From positions 1 to 48,694 of the IMG/VR virus record IMGVR_UViG_3300044712_000766: a stretch of 48,694 nucleotides of DNA; one strand, given 5' to 3'. Shown piece after piece: positions 37,616 through 45,006 of the stretch; position 1 is the stretch's first letter; the number at the start of each line of letters is the position of its first letter. The notes beneath the pieces are model-generated. The model was not told the DNA's origin. It saw only the letters and a program-made list of their open reading frames with translations, and made no database searches. The position numbers and the translations under genes are program-made. This stretch comes from a virus.

Positions 37616-38458
37616 ATGGACACCCCAGCCGGCCGCATCACCCGCCGCCGACCGTCTGCCACCGCCAACAACCCACCAGAGCCTTCCCCCGTTGCGGTGT
37701 CGGTCGTGCCACCCCGCCGGATCGCGGTTGCCAAGCGGCACGTCCATGGCCGTGCTCACCTCGCCAGCGTCCTGAACTGGTGGCTGAACCGCTCGGACTA
37801 CAGCCACTCCCAGATTGGCGCCATCGCGGACTGGGCACTGGGGCAGGACGGCTGGCTGATCAGCAGCCAGATCAGCCACTTGCGGAACAACCACGTCCGG
37901 CAGCCGAGTTTCACCAACCTGGAGGCCCTAGGCGCCGCCAACGAACTGCTGGCCTGCTGGCACCTTGAGGGTGCCCGCGCCACTTTCCACCGCTACGGCC
38001 CCTACGAAAGCAGCGTGCTCAGTGAGGAGCTGCTGGACCGTGGCATCTGGCTTAAGCATCCCCAGACCGAGGAGCCGCTGAACTTTGAGGGGTTCTGCAG
38101 CGTGTTCGTCGGCCGCCTGAAGCTGCCGTATGCCAACACCGTCACCCTCTCGGGCCATGAGGCGAAGCGCCTGAGCGAGGAGCTGGGGATCCTGCTGGAT
38201 CAGCTCGCCGCAGAGACCGGGCTGAGCCCCCGCGATGCGATCACCGAGGTGCTGCGGCACTACCCGGTGGAGGACAGGGCCCGGGTGGCCCGGCTGAGGT
38301 CGGTCCTGCTGGGCTTTGAGGTCTACAGCCAGTCCCAAGTGGAAACCGAGCTGTTCGCCATCAGTGAGCTGGTGGCAGGGCTGCGGGGGCTTCCAGAGGG
38401 GACGTACGGCCCGCAGGAGCTGTATGCCGAATTGACCAGGCACCGGCAGCGGACCTGA
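37616..38458 (+). CDS. Putative DNA-binding regulator (repressor candidate)
   Basis: A 280-residue protein. A Pro/Arg-rich N-terminus leads to a helical domain (residues 45-115) with a helix-turn-helix-like LNWWLNRSDYSHSQIGAIAD segment and QISHLRNNHVRQPSFTNLE. The C-terminal half (residues 175-260) is helical with TGLSPRDAITEVLRHY. It is transcribed away from the replication operon, with an operator-like palindrome between them. There is no peptidase domain of the LexA/CI type. The lysogeny role is an inference from place and architecture. Confidence 0.6.
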   Translation: MDTPAGRITRRRPSATANNPPEPSPVAVSVVPPRRIAVAKRHVHGRAHLASVLNWWLNRSDYSHSQIGAIADWALGQDGWLISSQISHLRNNHVRQPSFTNLEALGAANELLACWHLEGARATFHRYGPYESSVLSEELLDRGIWLKHPQTEEPLNFEGFCSVFVGRLKLPYANTVTLSGHEAKRLSEELGILLDQLAAETGLSPRDAITEVLRHYPVEDRARVARLRSVLLGFEVYSQSQVETELFAISELVAGLRGLPEGTYGPQELYAELTRHRQRT

Positions 38459-38612
38459 TTGCCGTGAGGGTGCGCCGGCCGCCGATGCGGATCTCCACCT
38501 CATCGAAGATGTCCTGCTGAGAGACCATCTGCCACACGCGGTCCGCTTGCTGGACGGTGGCGACGTAGATGACGGGAGCGGCCATCAGGAGGGCGGTGGC
38601 GGTGAGTAGCAA
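38361..38612 (-). CDS. Possible small membrane protein on the opposite strand
   Basis: Up to 83 codons with a TTG start and a hydrophobic N-terminal helix (LLTATALLMAAPVIYVATV), then DRVWQMVSQQDIFDEVEIRI. About 51 codons lie in the gap after the regulator gene and read as sensible protein; the rest is antisense to the regulator 3' end. An ATG at codon 10 is an alternative start. Moderate doubt remains. Confidence 0.35.
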   Translation of the reverse strand: MLLTATALLMAAPVIYVATVQQADRVWQMVSQQDIFDEVEIRIGGRRTLTAIRSAAGAWSIRHTAPAGRTSPLEAPAALPPAH

Positions 38613-38787
38613 GGCGCTGATGCAGATCCCCGAAACTTAATGGCGGGTTAAATGCCTGACCACAAGTGTTACGGGATGCGACAGCGCCTGATGGTGTTGC
38701 TATCGTTGCACATCCGCAGCGCCCGGGCAGAGGGTCCGTAGTACGATGTTGCAACGGGCAGCAGCCCCGCACCATCACCCCAAACGC

Positions 38788-39561
38788 ATGACCGCACCAC
38801 TACATCCCGGCGGGTTTACGCCGGAGCAGATCCAGGCCCTGACCGCGCCGCTGGACCGGGCCAACGTCAAACAGCGCAGCCAGTCGGGCCGCAGCCTCAG
38901 CTACCTGGAAGGGTGGCAGGTCATCGCGGAGGCCAATCGCATCTTTGGTTTTGACGGCTGGCAGCGCGAGACGATCAGCGAAAAGTGCGTGGCTGAGCAC
39001 CAGCGTGAGGTTGGCCGCGACAAAAAGCCCGGTTGGGGGGTCACCTACGTGTGTCGCGTCCGCATCACCGTTGGGCACGCCATGGGCGCCGTCGTTATCC
39101 GCGAGGGCACCGGCAGCGGCCACGGCATTGACGTTGACCTTGGCCTTGCCCACGAGTCGGCCATCAAGGAGGCTGAGACCGATGCGATGAAGCGGGCGCT
39201 CATGACCTTCGGCAACCCCTTTGGCCTGGCGCTCTACGACAAGGAGCAGCGCGACGTAAAAGACGTGAGCGAGCTGACCATTGACGAACTGCAGGCGAAG
39301 GCAATTCAAGCCGCGAAGCGGTCCGGCCTGACCGGGAAAGGCGTTGAAAACCTCAGGAAAGCAATGGCGCCTGAAGGCTCAGTCGGTTGGGGGCAAGTGC
39401 CAAAAAGTCATTTGTTTCGGCTGATTGAGCAAGGTGTTAGCCATCCATGGGTTGAGCACTACAACGCTCTGGAGGAGGAGCCGGAGGAGGAGCCGGCGTC
39501 CCATGCGGTGGGCCTTGCCGACCGCGACACCCTCGCCGCCTTGGCCCGGGGGGCAGCATGA
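38788..39561 (+). CDS. Rad52/22-family single-strand annealing protein
   Basis: A 257-residue protein. Residues 15-150 match the Rad52/Rad22 family: LSYLEGWQVIAEANRIFGFDGWQRE, then VTYVCRVRITV and the signature AHESAIKEAETDAMKRAL, and GNPFGLALYDKEQ. It would anneal complementary strands in recombination-dependent replication. The C-terminal 90 residues are a separate helical and acidic region. The ATG at 38788 follows GCACCATCACCCC, a leader shared with other early genes. Confidence 0.88.
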   Translation: MTAPLHPGGFTPEQIQALTAPLDRANVKQRSQSGRSLSYLEGWQVIAEANRIFGFDGWQRETISEKCVAEHQREVGRDKKPGWGVTYVCRVRITVGHAMGAVVIREGTGSGHGIDVDLGLAHESAIKEAETDAMKRALMTFGNPFGLALYDKEQRDVKDVSELTIDELQAKAIQAAKRSGLTGKGVENLRKAMAPEGSVGWGQVPKSHLFRLIEQGVSHPWVEHYNALEEEPEEEPASHAVGLADRDTLAALARGAA

Positions 39562-39929
39562 GCAACACCGTCAAACGCACCGAACGCGGCTGGGCAGGCC
39601 ACTTCATTTGTGCTGACCGTTGCCGTTTCCGGCGCAACACGCTGCTGGAGTGCGGAGAAACGAAAATTGTCGTGTCGAGTGTTGGCTTAATGCCAAATAC
39701 GAAGGGCAATGGCTGGGACCAGATTGGCGCCGGCCGATACTTTGAGACGATGGCTTTTCATGCCGACTTTGACGGTCGTTATTGGGATGCAGACGTAGGA
39801 AGACAGGTCTCATTTGCCTCGCCTTGGGCCATAGCACAGCCTGATGCAGACGACAAGGCCAACGACATGCACGAAGCAGTTGTGGCCGAATTGACTGCAG
39901 AACTTAAACGCGGCGCTATTGCTCCCTGA
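39558..39929 (+). CDS. Conserved-looking phage protein of the recombination cluster
   Basis: A 123-residue protein (MSNTVKRTERGWAGHFICA at the start). The pattern RGWAGHFICADRCRFRRNTLL, IGAGRYFETMAFHA and ANDMHEAVVAEL is one I recall from many phage early regions. It overlaps the Rad52-type gene by four bases and precedes SSB. Lower GC at 39630-39900. Function unknown. Confidence 0.75.
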   Translation: MSNTVKRTERGWAGHFICADRCRFRRNTLLECGETKIVVSSVGLMPNTKGNGWDQIGAGRYFETMAFHADFDGRYWDADVGRQVSFASPWAIAQPDADDKANDMHEAVVAELTAELKRGAIAP

Positions 39930-39949
39930 TCACCCCATCACCGAACCCC

Positions 39950-40360
39950 ATGAACAGCGTCCATCTGATCGGTACCGTCAAGTTCGCGCCGAAGCTCAAC
40001 ACCTTCAACAGTGGGAGCTGCAAAGCCTCCACCATCATCGAGACACCGCCTGCCGACGGGCAGCAGTATTCCGACAAAGCCGACGTGGTAGCCTGGGACG
40101 ATCAGGCCATGGCCCTTGCCGATCTGAAGCCCGGCGACGCGGTGGAGATCCACGGCAGGGTCAAGACCGAATCGTGGGACGACCGTGCCAGCGGGCAGAA
40201 GCGTTACAAGATGGTCGTGCTGGCGTCGTCGGTGGCGAGCCCGTCGCGGACGGTGCGGGCAGCATCCGCATCCGCTAAGGCCGCAGGGCGGTTTGGCAAC
40301 GCAGGGCATGACGCTATGCCCATGGCGGGTCTGGCTGACAGCGAAGAAATCCCCTTCTGA
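39950..40360 (+). CDS. ssb: Single-stranded DNA-binding protein
   Basis: A 136-residue OB-fold protein: MNSVHLIGTVKFAPKL, a strand-loop-strand to DKADVVAWDDQAMALADLKPGD, and VEIHGRVKTESWDD. The tail is short, flexible and acidic, ending EEIPF, like the DDDIPF tip that recruits partner proteins in bacterial SSBs. It would coat single strands for annealing by the Rad52-type protein. The ATG follows a CACCCCATCACC leader, and the stop overlaps the next start. Confidence 0.85.
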   Translation: MNSVHLIGTVKFAPKLNTFNSGSCKASTIIETPPADGQQYSDKADVVAWDDQAMALADLKPGDAVEIHGRVKTESWDDRASGQKRYKMVVLASSVASPSRTVRAASASAKAAGRFGNAGHDAMPMAGLADSEEIPF

Positions 40361-40803
40361 TGCCCAGCCGGCTGGAGCAGCAGTTTGCGGACAAGTGGGG
40401 GAGGCTCTACCCGGGCCTCCCCTTTTTGCGTGAGGTGACGATCGAGCCGTGGGAGGCGTGGGCCGTGGAGCGCAAGGCGCTGGGCCTGGCCAAGGTGCGC
40501 CGGGCCTACGTGGCCGACTTCGCCTGGCCCGATGCCCGGGTCGTTGTGGAACTGCAGGGGGCGACATGGACGACCGGCGCCCACTCCACCGGCACCGGCA
40601 TCGAGCGCGACTGCATCAAGGCGCTCACGGCCGCCACGGGCGGCTGGCTGGTGCTGCCGCTCACCACGCAGATGGTCGGGAAGCAGGGGCACCTGTGGTT
40701 GCCGAAGGTGGCAGCGGTGATCCAGCAGCGGATGGGCACTTACACCAAAGCCCCCGCCGAAGCGAGGGCTCTGGCTGCACCATCGGCACTGCTTTCGCTG
40801 TGA
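40360..40803 (+). CDS. PD-(D/E)XK endonuclease (VSR/DUF559-like)
   Basis: A 147-residue protein. The core YVADFAWPDARVVVELQGATW fits the PD-(D/E)XK pattern (D in ADF, then E-x-Q), followed by ERDCIKALTAATGGWLVLPLT. The size and order resemble VSR/DUF559-type nucleases. Next to annealase and SSB it probably resolves or trims recombination intermediates. The ATG overlaps the SSB stop by one base. Confidence 0.78.
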   Translation: MPSRLEQQFADKWGRLYPGLPFLREVTIEPWEAWAVERKALGLAKVRRAYVADFAWPDARVVVELQGATWTTGAHSTGTGIERDCIKALTAATGGWLVLPLTTQMVGKQGHLWLPKVAAVIQQRMGTYTKAPAEARALAAPSALLSL

Positions 40804-40805
40804 CA

Positions 40806-41009
40806 ATGCACCTGACCGGCACCCCTGCCGGCAGGCACCGGTACTCTACCAGCCAAGGCGCATCGTTCAAGGTGGGCGACCGCCTGCGGGCACAGCCCCA
40901 GCGCAAGGTCAGCAGCCGTCAGGCCAAGCGCCTGGAGGCGCGTGTTGGTGTGCGTAGTCATGGCAGATCGGGGGCATGGGACCTGTGGGCGGTTCAGGTT
41001 TCCGCCTGA
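40806..41009 (+). CDS. Small basic protein
   Basis: A 67-residue Arg/Gly-rich protein (MHLTGTPAGRHRYSTSQGA at the start) with a possible small beta-hairpin end (WDLWAVQVSA). Basic enough to bind nucleic acid. Last gene before the duplicated promoter region. No family is assigned. Confidence 0.6.
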   Translation: MHLTGTPAGRHRYSTSQGASFKVGDRLRAQPQRKVSSRQAKRLEARVGVRSHGRSGAWDLWAVQVSA

Positions 41010-41057
41010 TCTGCATATAACACTAGCATGATTACTACTGGATGTGAAGCGGTGCGG

Positions 41058-41086
41058 TTGCACAAAGCCGGCTGGTGCTGTACCAT
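41058..41086 (+). promoter_or_regulatory. Sigma70-type promoter, copy 1 of a duplicated promoter
   Basis: -35 TTGCAC (41058-41063), exactly 17 bases, -10 TACCAT (41081-41086). The sequence from 41036 (TACTGGATGTGAAGCGGTGC) to about 41098 is repeated at 41516-41577, including the spacing. It drives the 41237 gene through a roughly 140-base structured leader. Confidence 0.75.
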
Positions 41087-41163
41087 TATTGGCAACGGGG
41101 CGGGACCCCGGCGGGGCTCCACCCCAGGAACTTGAAAACTGAATACGCGGGCGTCGTCCCGTC

Positions 41164-41229
41164 CCGGTGGTGGCTCCTCCACAGCCACTCAGATGGGTCC
41201 CACTACAGGGGCCCACATCCCACCACCGG
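41164..41229 (+). promoter_or_regulatory. Structured 5' leader with a 10-bp closing stem
   Basis: CCGGTGGTGG (41164-41173) is perfectly complementary to CCACCACCGG (41220-41229), enclosing 46 bases with smaller GGG/CCC stems. The stem ends seven bases before the ATG at 41237, so it could control ribosome access. Confidence 0.5.
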
Positions 41230-41236
41230 AGACACC

Positions 41237-41428
41237 ATGGACGACACCACCCGCGCCCTCCCTGTCGGGGATGCCGAGATCGACGCGATGTTCGCGGAGA
41301 TTGACGCTCTGATGGAGAACTGGGGCACGCTCATTGAGGAGCAGCTCACCAAGGCGCAGCACATGCGCGATCTGGTGAGCATCCTTGAGGAGCAGTTCTC
41401 GTTCCCGTTGGAATCCGACCTACAGTGA
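41237..41428 (+). CDS. Small acidic coiled-coil protein
   Basis: A 63-residue acidic helical protein (MDDTTRALPVGDAEIDAMF at the start). It has its own promoter and long leader, which suggests regulated early expression. Small acidic proteins in such places sometimes inhibit host factors, but nothing specific is seen. Confidence 0.65.
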   Translation: MDDTTRALPVGDAEIDAMFAEIDALMENWGTLIEEQLTKAQHMRDLVSILEEQFSFPLESDLQ

Positions 41429-41433
41429 GGGAC

Positions 41434-41489
41434 AGGCCCCGCAAGGGGCCTATTCAGGCGGCCCGCCGGAGCCGTGCCTAATCCGGCAG
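41434..41489 (+). repeat. Hairpin and first copy of a 30-base repeat after the 41237 gene
   Basis: AGGCCCC-GCAA-GGGGCCT (41434-41451) is a perfect tetraloop hairpin. The 30 bases at 41460-41489 recur at 42211-42240 with 28 identities and contain the inverted repeat GCCGGA/TCCGGC. There is no T run, so any terminator role would not be the classic type. Confidence 0.6.
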
Positions 41490-41536
41490 CACCATCACCT
41501 CCACCCCACATTGCTACTGGATGTGAAGCGGTGCAG

Positions 41537-41565
41537 TTGCACAACGCCGCTCCTGCCTGTACCAT
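41537..41565 (+). promoter_or_regulatory. Sigma70-type promoter, copy 2 of a duplicated promoter
   Basis: -35 TTGCAC (41537-41542), 17 bases, -10 TACCAT (41560-41565). It drives the 41793 gene. The 228 bases between it and the start hold a stem GCCCCC/GGGGGC (41613-41632) and the CACCATCACCCC leader run, but no open reading frame that I can support. Confidence 0.75.
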
Positions 41566-41792
41566 TTCTGCAACGGGACAGGATCCCGCAGGCGCCACCC
41601 ACGCGCCGACCCGCCCCCAGCAGTCCGGGGGCACAACACTTAGGCCATAAGCCGGATAGTGCGCCCCGGATTCTCCGCCCTGGACAAGTGAAGGGTCAGC
41701 TTCCGTCACCGAGCTGCGATCGGGGCCGTCTCCGGGGGAAGGCGTTATCCATCCCCCACCCCTTTTCAAGCACCATCACCCCACCCCCTCCG

Positions 41793-42203
41793 ATGAAAGA
41801 CACCACCCTCCACCGCATCGCTGCCGTTGCAGTTGCCGACTGGGGCCCCGCCATCGAGCGTGCCGCCAAGTTCGTCGCGGTTGCCGTTGCGATCACCTTC
41901 ACCGCCGGTCTGGTCACGGGCCAGTTCGTGCACAAGCTGAACGACAGGCTGGCCGCATGGGTCGCCGGTCGCCACCAGCCGCAGCCGGTGGGGCTTCAGA
42001 AGGCATACAGCCTGATGGCTGAGCAGTTTGGCGAGCCCAAGCCCACCGTCCAGCGTCAGGCCGTCGTCCCCCACCGTGCTGCCATCGCCGCCCCCCGCGT
42101 CCACCCTGCCGTCGCCCTCGCTGCCTCTGGCCTCTCCCAGCGGGCCATCGCTGCCAAGCTCGGCTGCACCCGCTACGAGGTCCGCAAGGCGCTCAAGGGC
42201 TGA
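41793..42203 (+). CDS. Membrane-anchored helix-turn-helix protein
   Basis: A 136-residue protein. A hydrophobic helix (residues 26-44, KFVAVAVAITFTAGLV) is followed by a linker and a C-terminal resolvase/Hin-type helix-turn-helix (residues 111-136: ASGLSQRAIAAKLGCTRYEV). Combining a membrane segment with a DNA-binding end is uncommon and suggests a membrane-tethered regulator or DNA anchor. Driven by the second copy of the duplicated promoter. Confidence 0.7.
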   Translation: MKDTTLHRIAAVAVADWGPAIERAAKFVAVAVAITFTAGLVTGQFVHKLNDRLAAWVAGRHQPQPVGLQKAYSLMAEQFGEPKPTVQRQAVVPHRAAIAAPRVHPAVALAASGLSQRAIAAKLGCTRYEVRKALKG

Positions 42204-42210
42204 CCACCAC

Positions 42211-42240
42211 GGCCCGCCGGAGCCGTCCCCAATCCGGCAG
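42211..42240 (+). repeat. Second copy of the 30-base repeat
   Basis: Matches 41460-41489 at 28 of 30 bases and again directly follows a gene driven by the duplicated promoter. Confidence 0.65.
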
Positions 42241-42260
42241 TCCACTTCAGCCGACGCCCC

Positions 42261-42404
42261 ATGACCACCCAGCCCCAGACCCCCGCCGCCCTGCTCAGTG
42301 CCGCTGTCGTGTACGGCAGCAACCCTCCGCAGCCGCTGCCGATCCAGCCCGCGCCCGCCGCCAAGCCGGTGGGGACTGCAAGCCAAGCCAAGGCGGCCCG
42401 GTGA
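42261..42404 (+). CDS. Small Pro/Ala-rich protein
   Basis: A 47-residue protein (MTTQPQTPAALLSAAVVYG at the start), Pro/Ala-rich and probably disordered. The stop overlaps the next GTG (42401-42404, GTGA). Function unknown. Confidence 0.5.
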   Translation: MTTQPQTPAALLSAAVVYGSNPPQPLPIQPAPAAKPVGTASQAKAAR

Positions 42405-42556
42405 CCACTGCACTCCTGCGCCAATGGCGCGTCACCACCACCACCGGTACCGTCGAGGTCATGGCCGCCACCCTCGCTGATGCCATCAGGGCCGGCCTTG
42501 AACTCACCGGCCCCCGCTCCACCCTCCTGAGCTGCCTGCAAGCAAGCGAGTGGTAG
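42401..42556 (+). CDS. Small hypothetical protein
   Basis: A 51-residue protein with a GTG start (VTTALLRQWRVTTTTGTVE), a strand pair and a helix (MAATLADAIRAGLELTG). Coupled to the upstream gene. No family is recognised. Confidence 0.55.
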   Translation: MTTALLRQWRVTTTTGTVEVMAATLADAIRAGLELTGPRSTLLSCLQASEW

Positions 42557-42581
42557 CGATCCATCTTCCTCCCCTACACCA

Positions 42582-42992
42582 ATGTGCCTTTCTCTCAAGA
42601 TCAACCGACCCGGCGACGTGCTTTCTGAAGGTGAGCACCTTGGATTCCAGTGGGCCGTCGTTCACAACACCATCGGCTATCGCTGCGGCTATGTCCGCCT
42701 CCCTGCAGGCCACCCGTGGTACGGGCAGGTAGAGCCTGAGGACGCCGATGTACATGGCGGGATCACCTTCTCGGAGCCCGACGTGCCCTGTGATGCGCCT
42801 GGGGCCGATGATGCATGGTGGCTTGGGTTTGACTGCGCCCATGCCGGAGATGCGATTGATCCCCTGCTGCCCGGCGATCACCACAAGTACATGCACCTGC
42901 TAAGCGGTAGTCGGTATGGCGTGATTCGCACCCAGGTGTACGTCGAGGCAGAGTGCCGCCGCCTCTGTGAGCAGGCGGCAGCGGCTGTTTAG
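42582..42992 (+). CDS. Conserved-looking phage protein
   Basis: A 136-residue protein (MCLSLKINRPGDVLSEGEH at the start). The pattern TIGYRCGYVRLPAGHPWYG, VHGGITFSEP, DAWWLGFDCAHAGDA is familiar from many unrelated phages, always as a small early protein of unknown function. The many Cys/His/Trp suggest metal binding. Confidence 0.75.
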   Translation: MCLSLKINRPGDVLSEGEHLGFQWAVVHNTIGYRCGYVRLPAGHPWYGQVEPEDADVHGGITFSEPDVPCDAPGADDAWWLGFDCAHAGDAIDPLLPGDHHKYMHLLSGSRYGVIRTQVYVEAECRRLCEQAAAAV

Positions 42993-42996
42993 GGCA

Positions 42997-43569
42997 TCAG
43001 CGGCCGGACCACTCGGCCGCTTTACGCCCTGCCGTCAGGGCCTCATGCGCTGAATCGAGGCTGTCCTCAGCCTCCTTCAGCTCGGCCAGCGCAATGTCCG
43101 CAGCGATCACCTTTCTCCGGTCAAATCGCCGCGCTGCCTTCAGCTTCAGCTCCGTCAGTTGCCGTTTCGTCTCCACCAAGCTCCCCACGGTCTTGGTCAG
43201 GTCAAACGCCAGCGGGTCGTGCTCCTGCATCGCCGGCTCGATCGGCGCCGTGGGCCGTGCCACTGTCGCTCGCACCACAGGCTCCTCCTGCGGCTCTGGG
43301 CAGATCACCCGCACCTTCTTGATCAGCGTCCGCGCCTGGATCACCCGGTACTTTTCAGCCGCAACCGGATCCTCCCACTCAAACGCCGGATGCAGCACCG
43401 CATCCTCCGGTCTTGCCTCATCCACCACCGCCTCCGGCACGATCGTCCCATCGCGGTGCTTGATCCGCTCCAGCTCCTCACCGGCCGCCTGGGGGTCAAC
43501 GCCGAACTTGATCGCATCCTCAAGGCCATCCGCGTAGGTGTACTGCGGCCCGTCGTCAATGGTGGCCAT
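42997..43569 (-). CDS. Hypothetical phage protein with C-terminal coiled coil
   Basis: A 190-residue acidic protein (MATIDDGPQYTYADGLEDA at the start). The middle (IVPEAVVDEARPEDAVLHPAFEWED, AAEKYRVIQARTLIKKVRV) has a pattern seen in early phage proteins with unknown role. The C-terminal 70 residues form a coiled coil. Minus strand, converging on the 42582 gene with a four-base gap. Confidence 0.7.
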   Translation of the reverse strand: MATIDDGPQYTYADGLEDAIKFGVDPQAAGEELERIKHRDGTIVPEAVVDEARPEDAVLHPAFEWEDPVAAEKYRVIQARTLIKKVRVICPEPQEEPVVRATVARPTAPIEPAMQEHDPLAFDLTKTVGSLVETKRQLTELKLKAARRFDRRKVIAADIALAELKEAEDSLDSAHEALTAGRKAAEWSGR

Positions 43570-43619
43570 GAAAAAGGGGGGCGATACTGCCCCCCATTCT
43601 GCTGTGTTACAGGCTGCCT

Positions 43620-44230
43620 GCGCTACCGGGCGATGGCGGGCGAAGCCTCACCGACCCGTGTCATTCGCAGCCGTGCCAGCGACGCCATTGGGTGCGCCGC
43701 CGAGCCATGCCACACCGGCGGTGCCCATACAGGCCTCGCCGTGCCTAGCCAGCAAAGCGAAGCTGATCGAAGAACAGCCCCGCCGTGCCGTGCCGTGCCT
43801 GCTGTGCCGGCCCAAGCGATGCCACGCCTTGCACTGCCAGCGTTGCCACTGCGTGCCGTGCGTTGCCAATCCAGGCCAGGCCTTGCCGAACCTGCCGGGG
43901 CAAGCCGAGCAAAGCGCTGCCATGACGATCCAAGCCAGCCATGTCCCGCGTTGCGGATCCTGACCAGACCTTGCCGGAACATGCCAGACCTGCAGCGCAA
44001 CTCGTTGCCGGCCCTCGACATGCCGTTCCAGCCGGGGGAAGCCCTGCGAAGCCGTCCGTGCCATGCCTGCCTTGTGCTGCCGCACCGTGCAGAGCCTTGA
44101 CGAGCCATGCCTGCCATTTCATGCCCGGCCTGACCTCTCCACACGTCGCGTTGCCTTGCCTGCTCTTCCGAGCGCAGCGGTGCGAATCCACACCAGCCTC
44201 CCTTGCCGTGTACGACACAGCCGAGGGAGA
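43620..44230. repeat. Gene-less 600-base tract of degenerate five-base TGCCN/NGGCA periodicity
   Basis: I see no convincing gene between 43570 and 44260. The plus strand is full of TGCC spaced mostly five bases apart (for example CCGTGCCGTGCCGTGCC at 43782-43798), so the minus strand reads as GGCAN repeats. The lack of stop codons in several frames on both strands comes from this repeat, giving false open frames. The tract lies between two minus-strand early genes. Confidence 0.7.
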
Positions 44231-44260
44231 CGGCTGCCTGCGTTGTGAACAGAGTGCTCA

Positions 44261-44914
44261 TCAGATGACTTGGAAGAGGCCGTAGCCGAGGCCGGCGCTA
44301 TTCTTTGAGTCAGGCCTTCCTTCGCCTATCCCTACTTGTAAGCCCACCCGGACGATGAGGTTGGCTACGTCGGTCTCAGTGAACATGCCCGCGTCGTAGC
44401 GGATCCGCAGCACGGCGCCCCACTCGGGGTACATGGGCCGCGAGCGCAGGTCCACCACGCCCGTGGCGTTCCTGGTGGGCGCCACCCACTGCACGGCCTC
44501 GCCCTTGGTCAGCCGGATCAGCGGGGAGAAGTCCACCCGGTCCAGCCCGTCCGCTTCGACCATGAACGCGAGTTTGGCCTTGGTCATCACGTAGCCGCAC
44601 GCCTTGCACGCGCTGATGCCGGCGTTGCGGATGCTGGAGGCAGCAAAACCCTCCCAGCCCTCGGTGCTGACGTGCTTGGCATCCTCAAACAGCGCATCGA
44701 AGTCCTTGGCTTCGCGCACCTTCTTGGACTTGGCGGTGCTGCCGGCCTCCTGCGTGGCGCGGATCATTTCCATGGCCTTGGCGCTGAAGCGGTTGATGAC
44801 CAAGGGGCTTGTGCCCTCGATCTCGAAGGCGATGGTGCGGAAGTCGGGCGGCGTGATGTTGAGCGCCTTGACGCCGGCTGCGGGCCGCTCCAGGGCGGGT
44901 GCCTTGCTGGGCAT
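44261..44914 (-). CDS. Conserved-looking phage early protein with a RAMP-like glycine loop
   Basis: A 217-residue protein starting MPSKAPALERPAAGVKALN. The conserved-looking parts are FEIEGTSPLVINRFSAKAM near residue 30, the AASSIRNAGISACKACG helix, and the C-terminal GIGEGRPDSKNSAGLGYGLF. The last resembles the glycine-rich loop of Cas5/6/7-type (RAMP) RRM folds, but this is only a pattern likeness. I recall similar proteins beside annealase genes in phages. Start 44914 follows the GGCACCATCACCCC leader. Confidence 0.72.
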   Translation of the reverse strand: MPSKAPALERPAAGVKALNITPPDFRTIAFEIEGTSPLVINRFSAKAMEMIRATQEAGSTAKSKKVREAKDFDALFEDAKHVSTEGWEGFAASSIRNAGISACKACGYVMTKAKLAFMVEADGLDRVDFSPLIRLTKGEAVQWVAPTRNATGVVDLRSRPMYPEWGAVLRIRYDAGMFTETDVANLIVRVGLQVGIGEGRPDSKNSAGLGYGLFQVI

Positions 44915-44947
44915 GGTGTTCGTGGGGTGATGGTGCCGCCGGCAGTG

Positions 44948-44967
44948 CCGTTGCGGTCCAGCAACGG
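44948..44967. promoter_or_regulatory. Operator-like inverted repeat (CCGTTGC-N6-GCAACGG)
   Basis: A perfect seven-base inverted repeat in the divergent gap between genes at 44914 (minus) and 45060 (plus). More GTTGC copies follow at 44973, 44994 and 45006. It overlaps a TACCGT -10-like hexamer on the minus strand, which fits repression. Confidence 0.5.
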
Positions 44968-45006
44968 TACACGTTGCCGCGCCTGACGAAGTGTTGCGGG
45001 TGAGCG

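Noticed and set aside
41434-41451. Classic Rho-independent terminator
   Set aside because: The hairpin is perfect but is followed by ATTC rather than a T run.
43623-44261. Long open frames on both strands in the 43.6-44.2 kb tract
   Set aside because: They arise from the five-base TGCCN repeat, overlap each other in several frames, and translate to low-complexity Gly/Ala/Arg/Cys strings with no start context.
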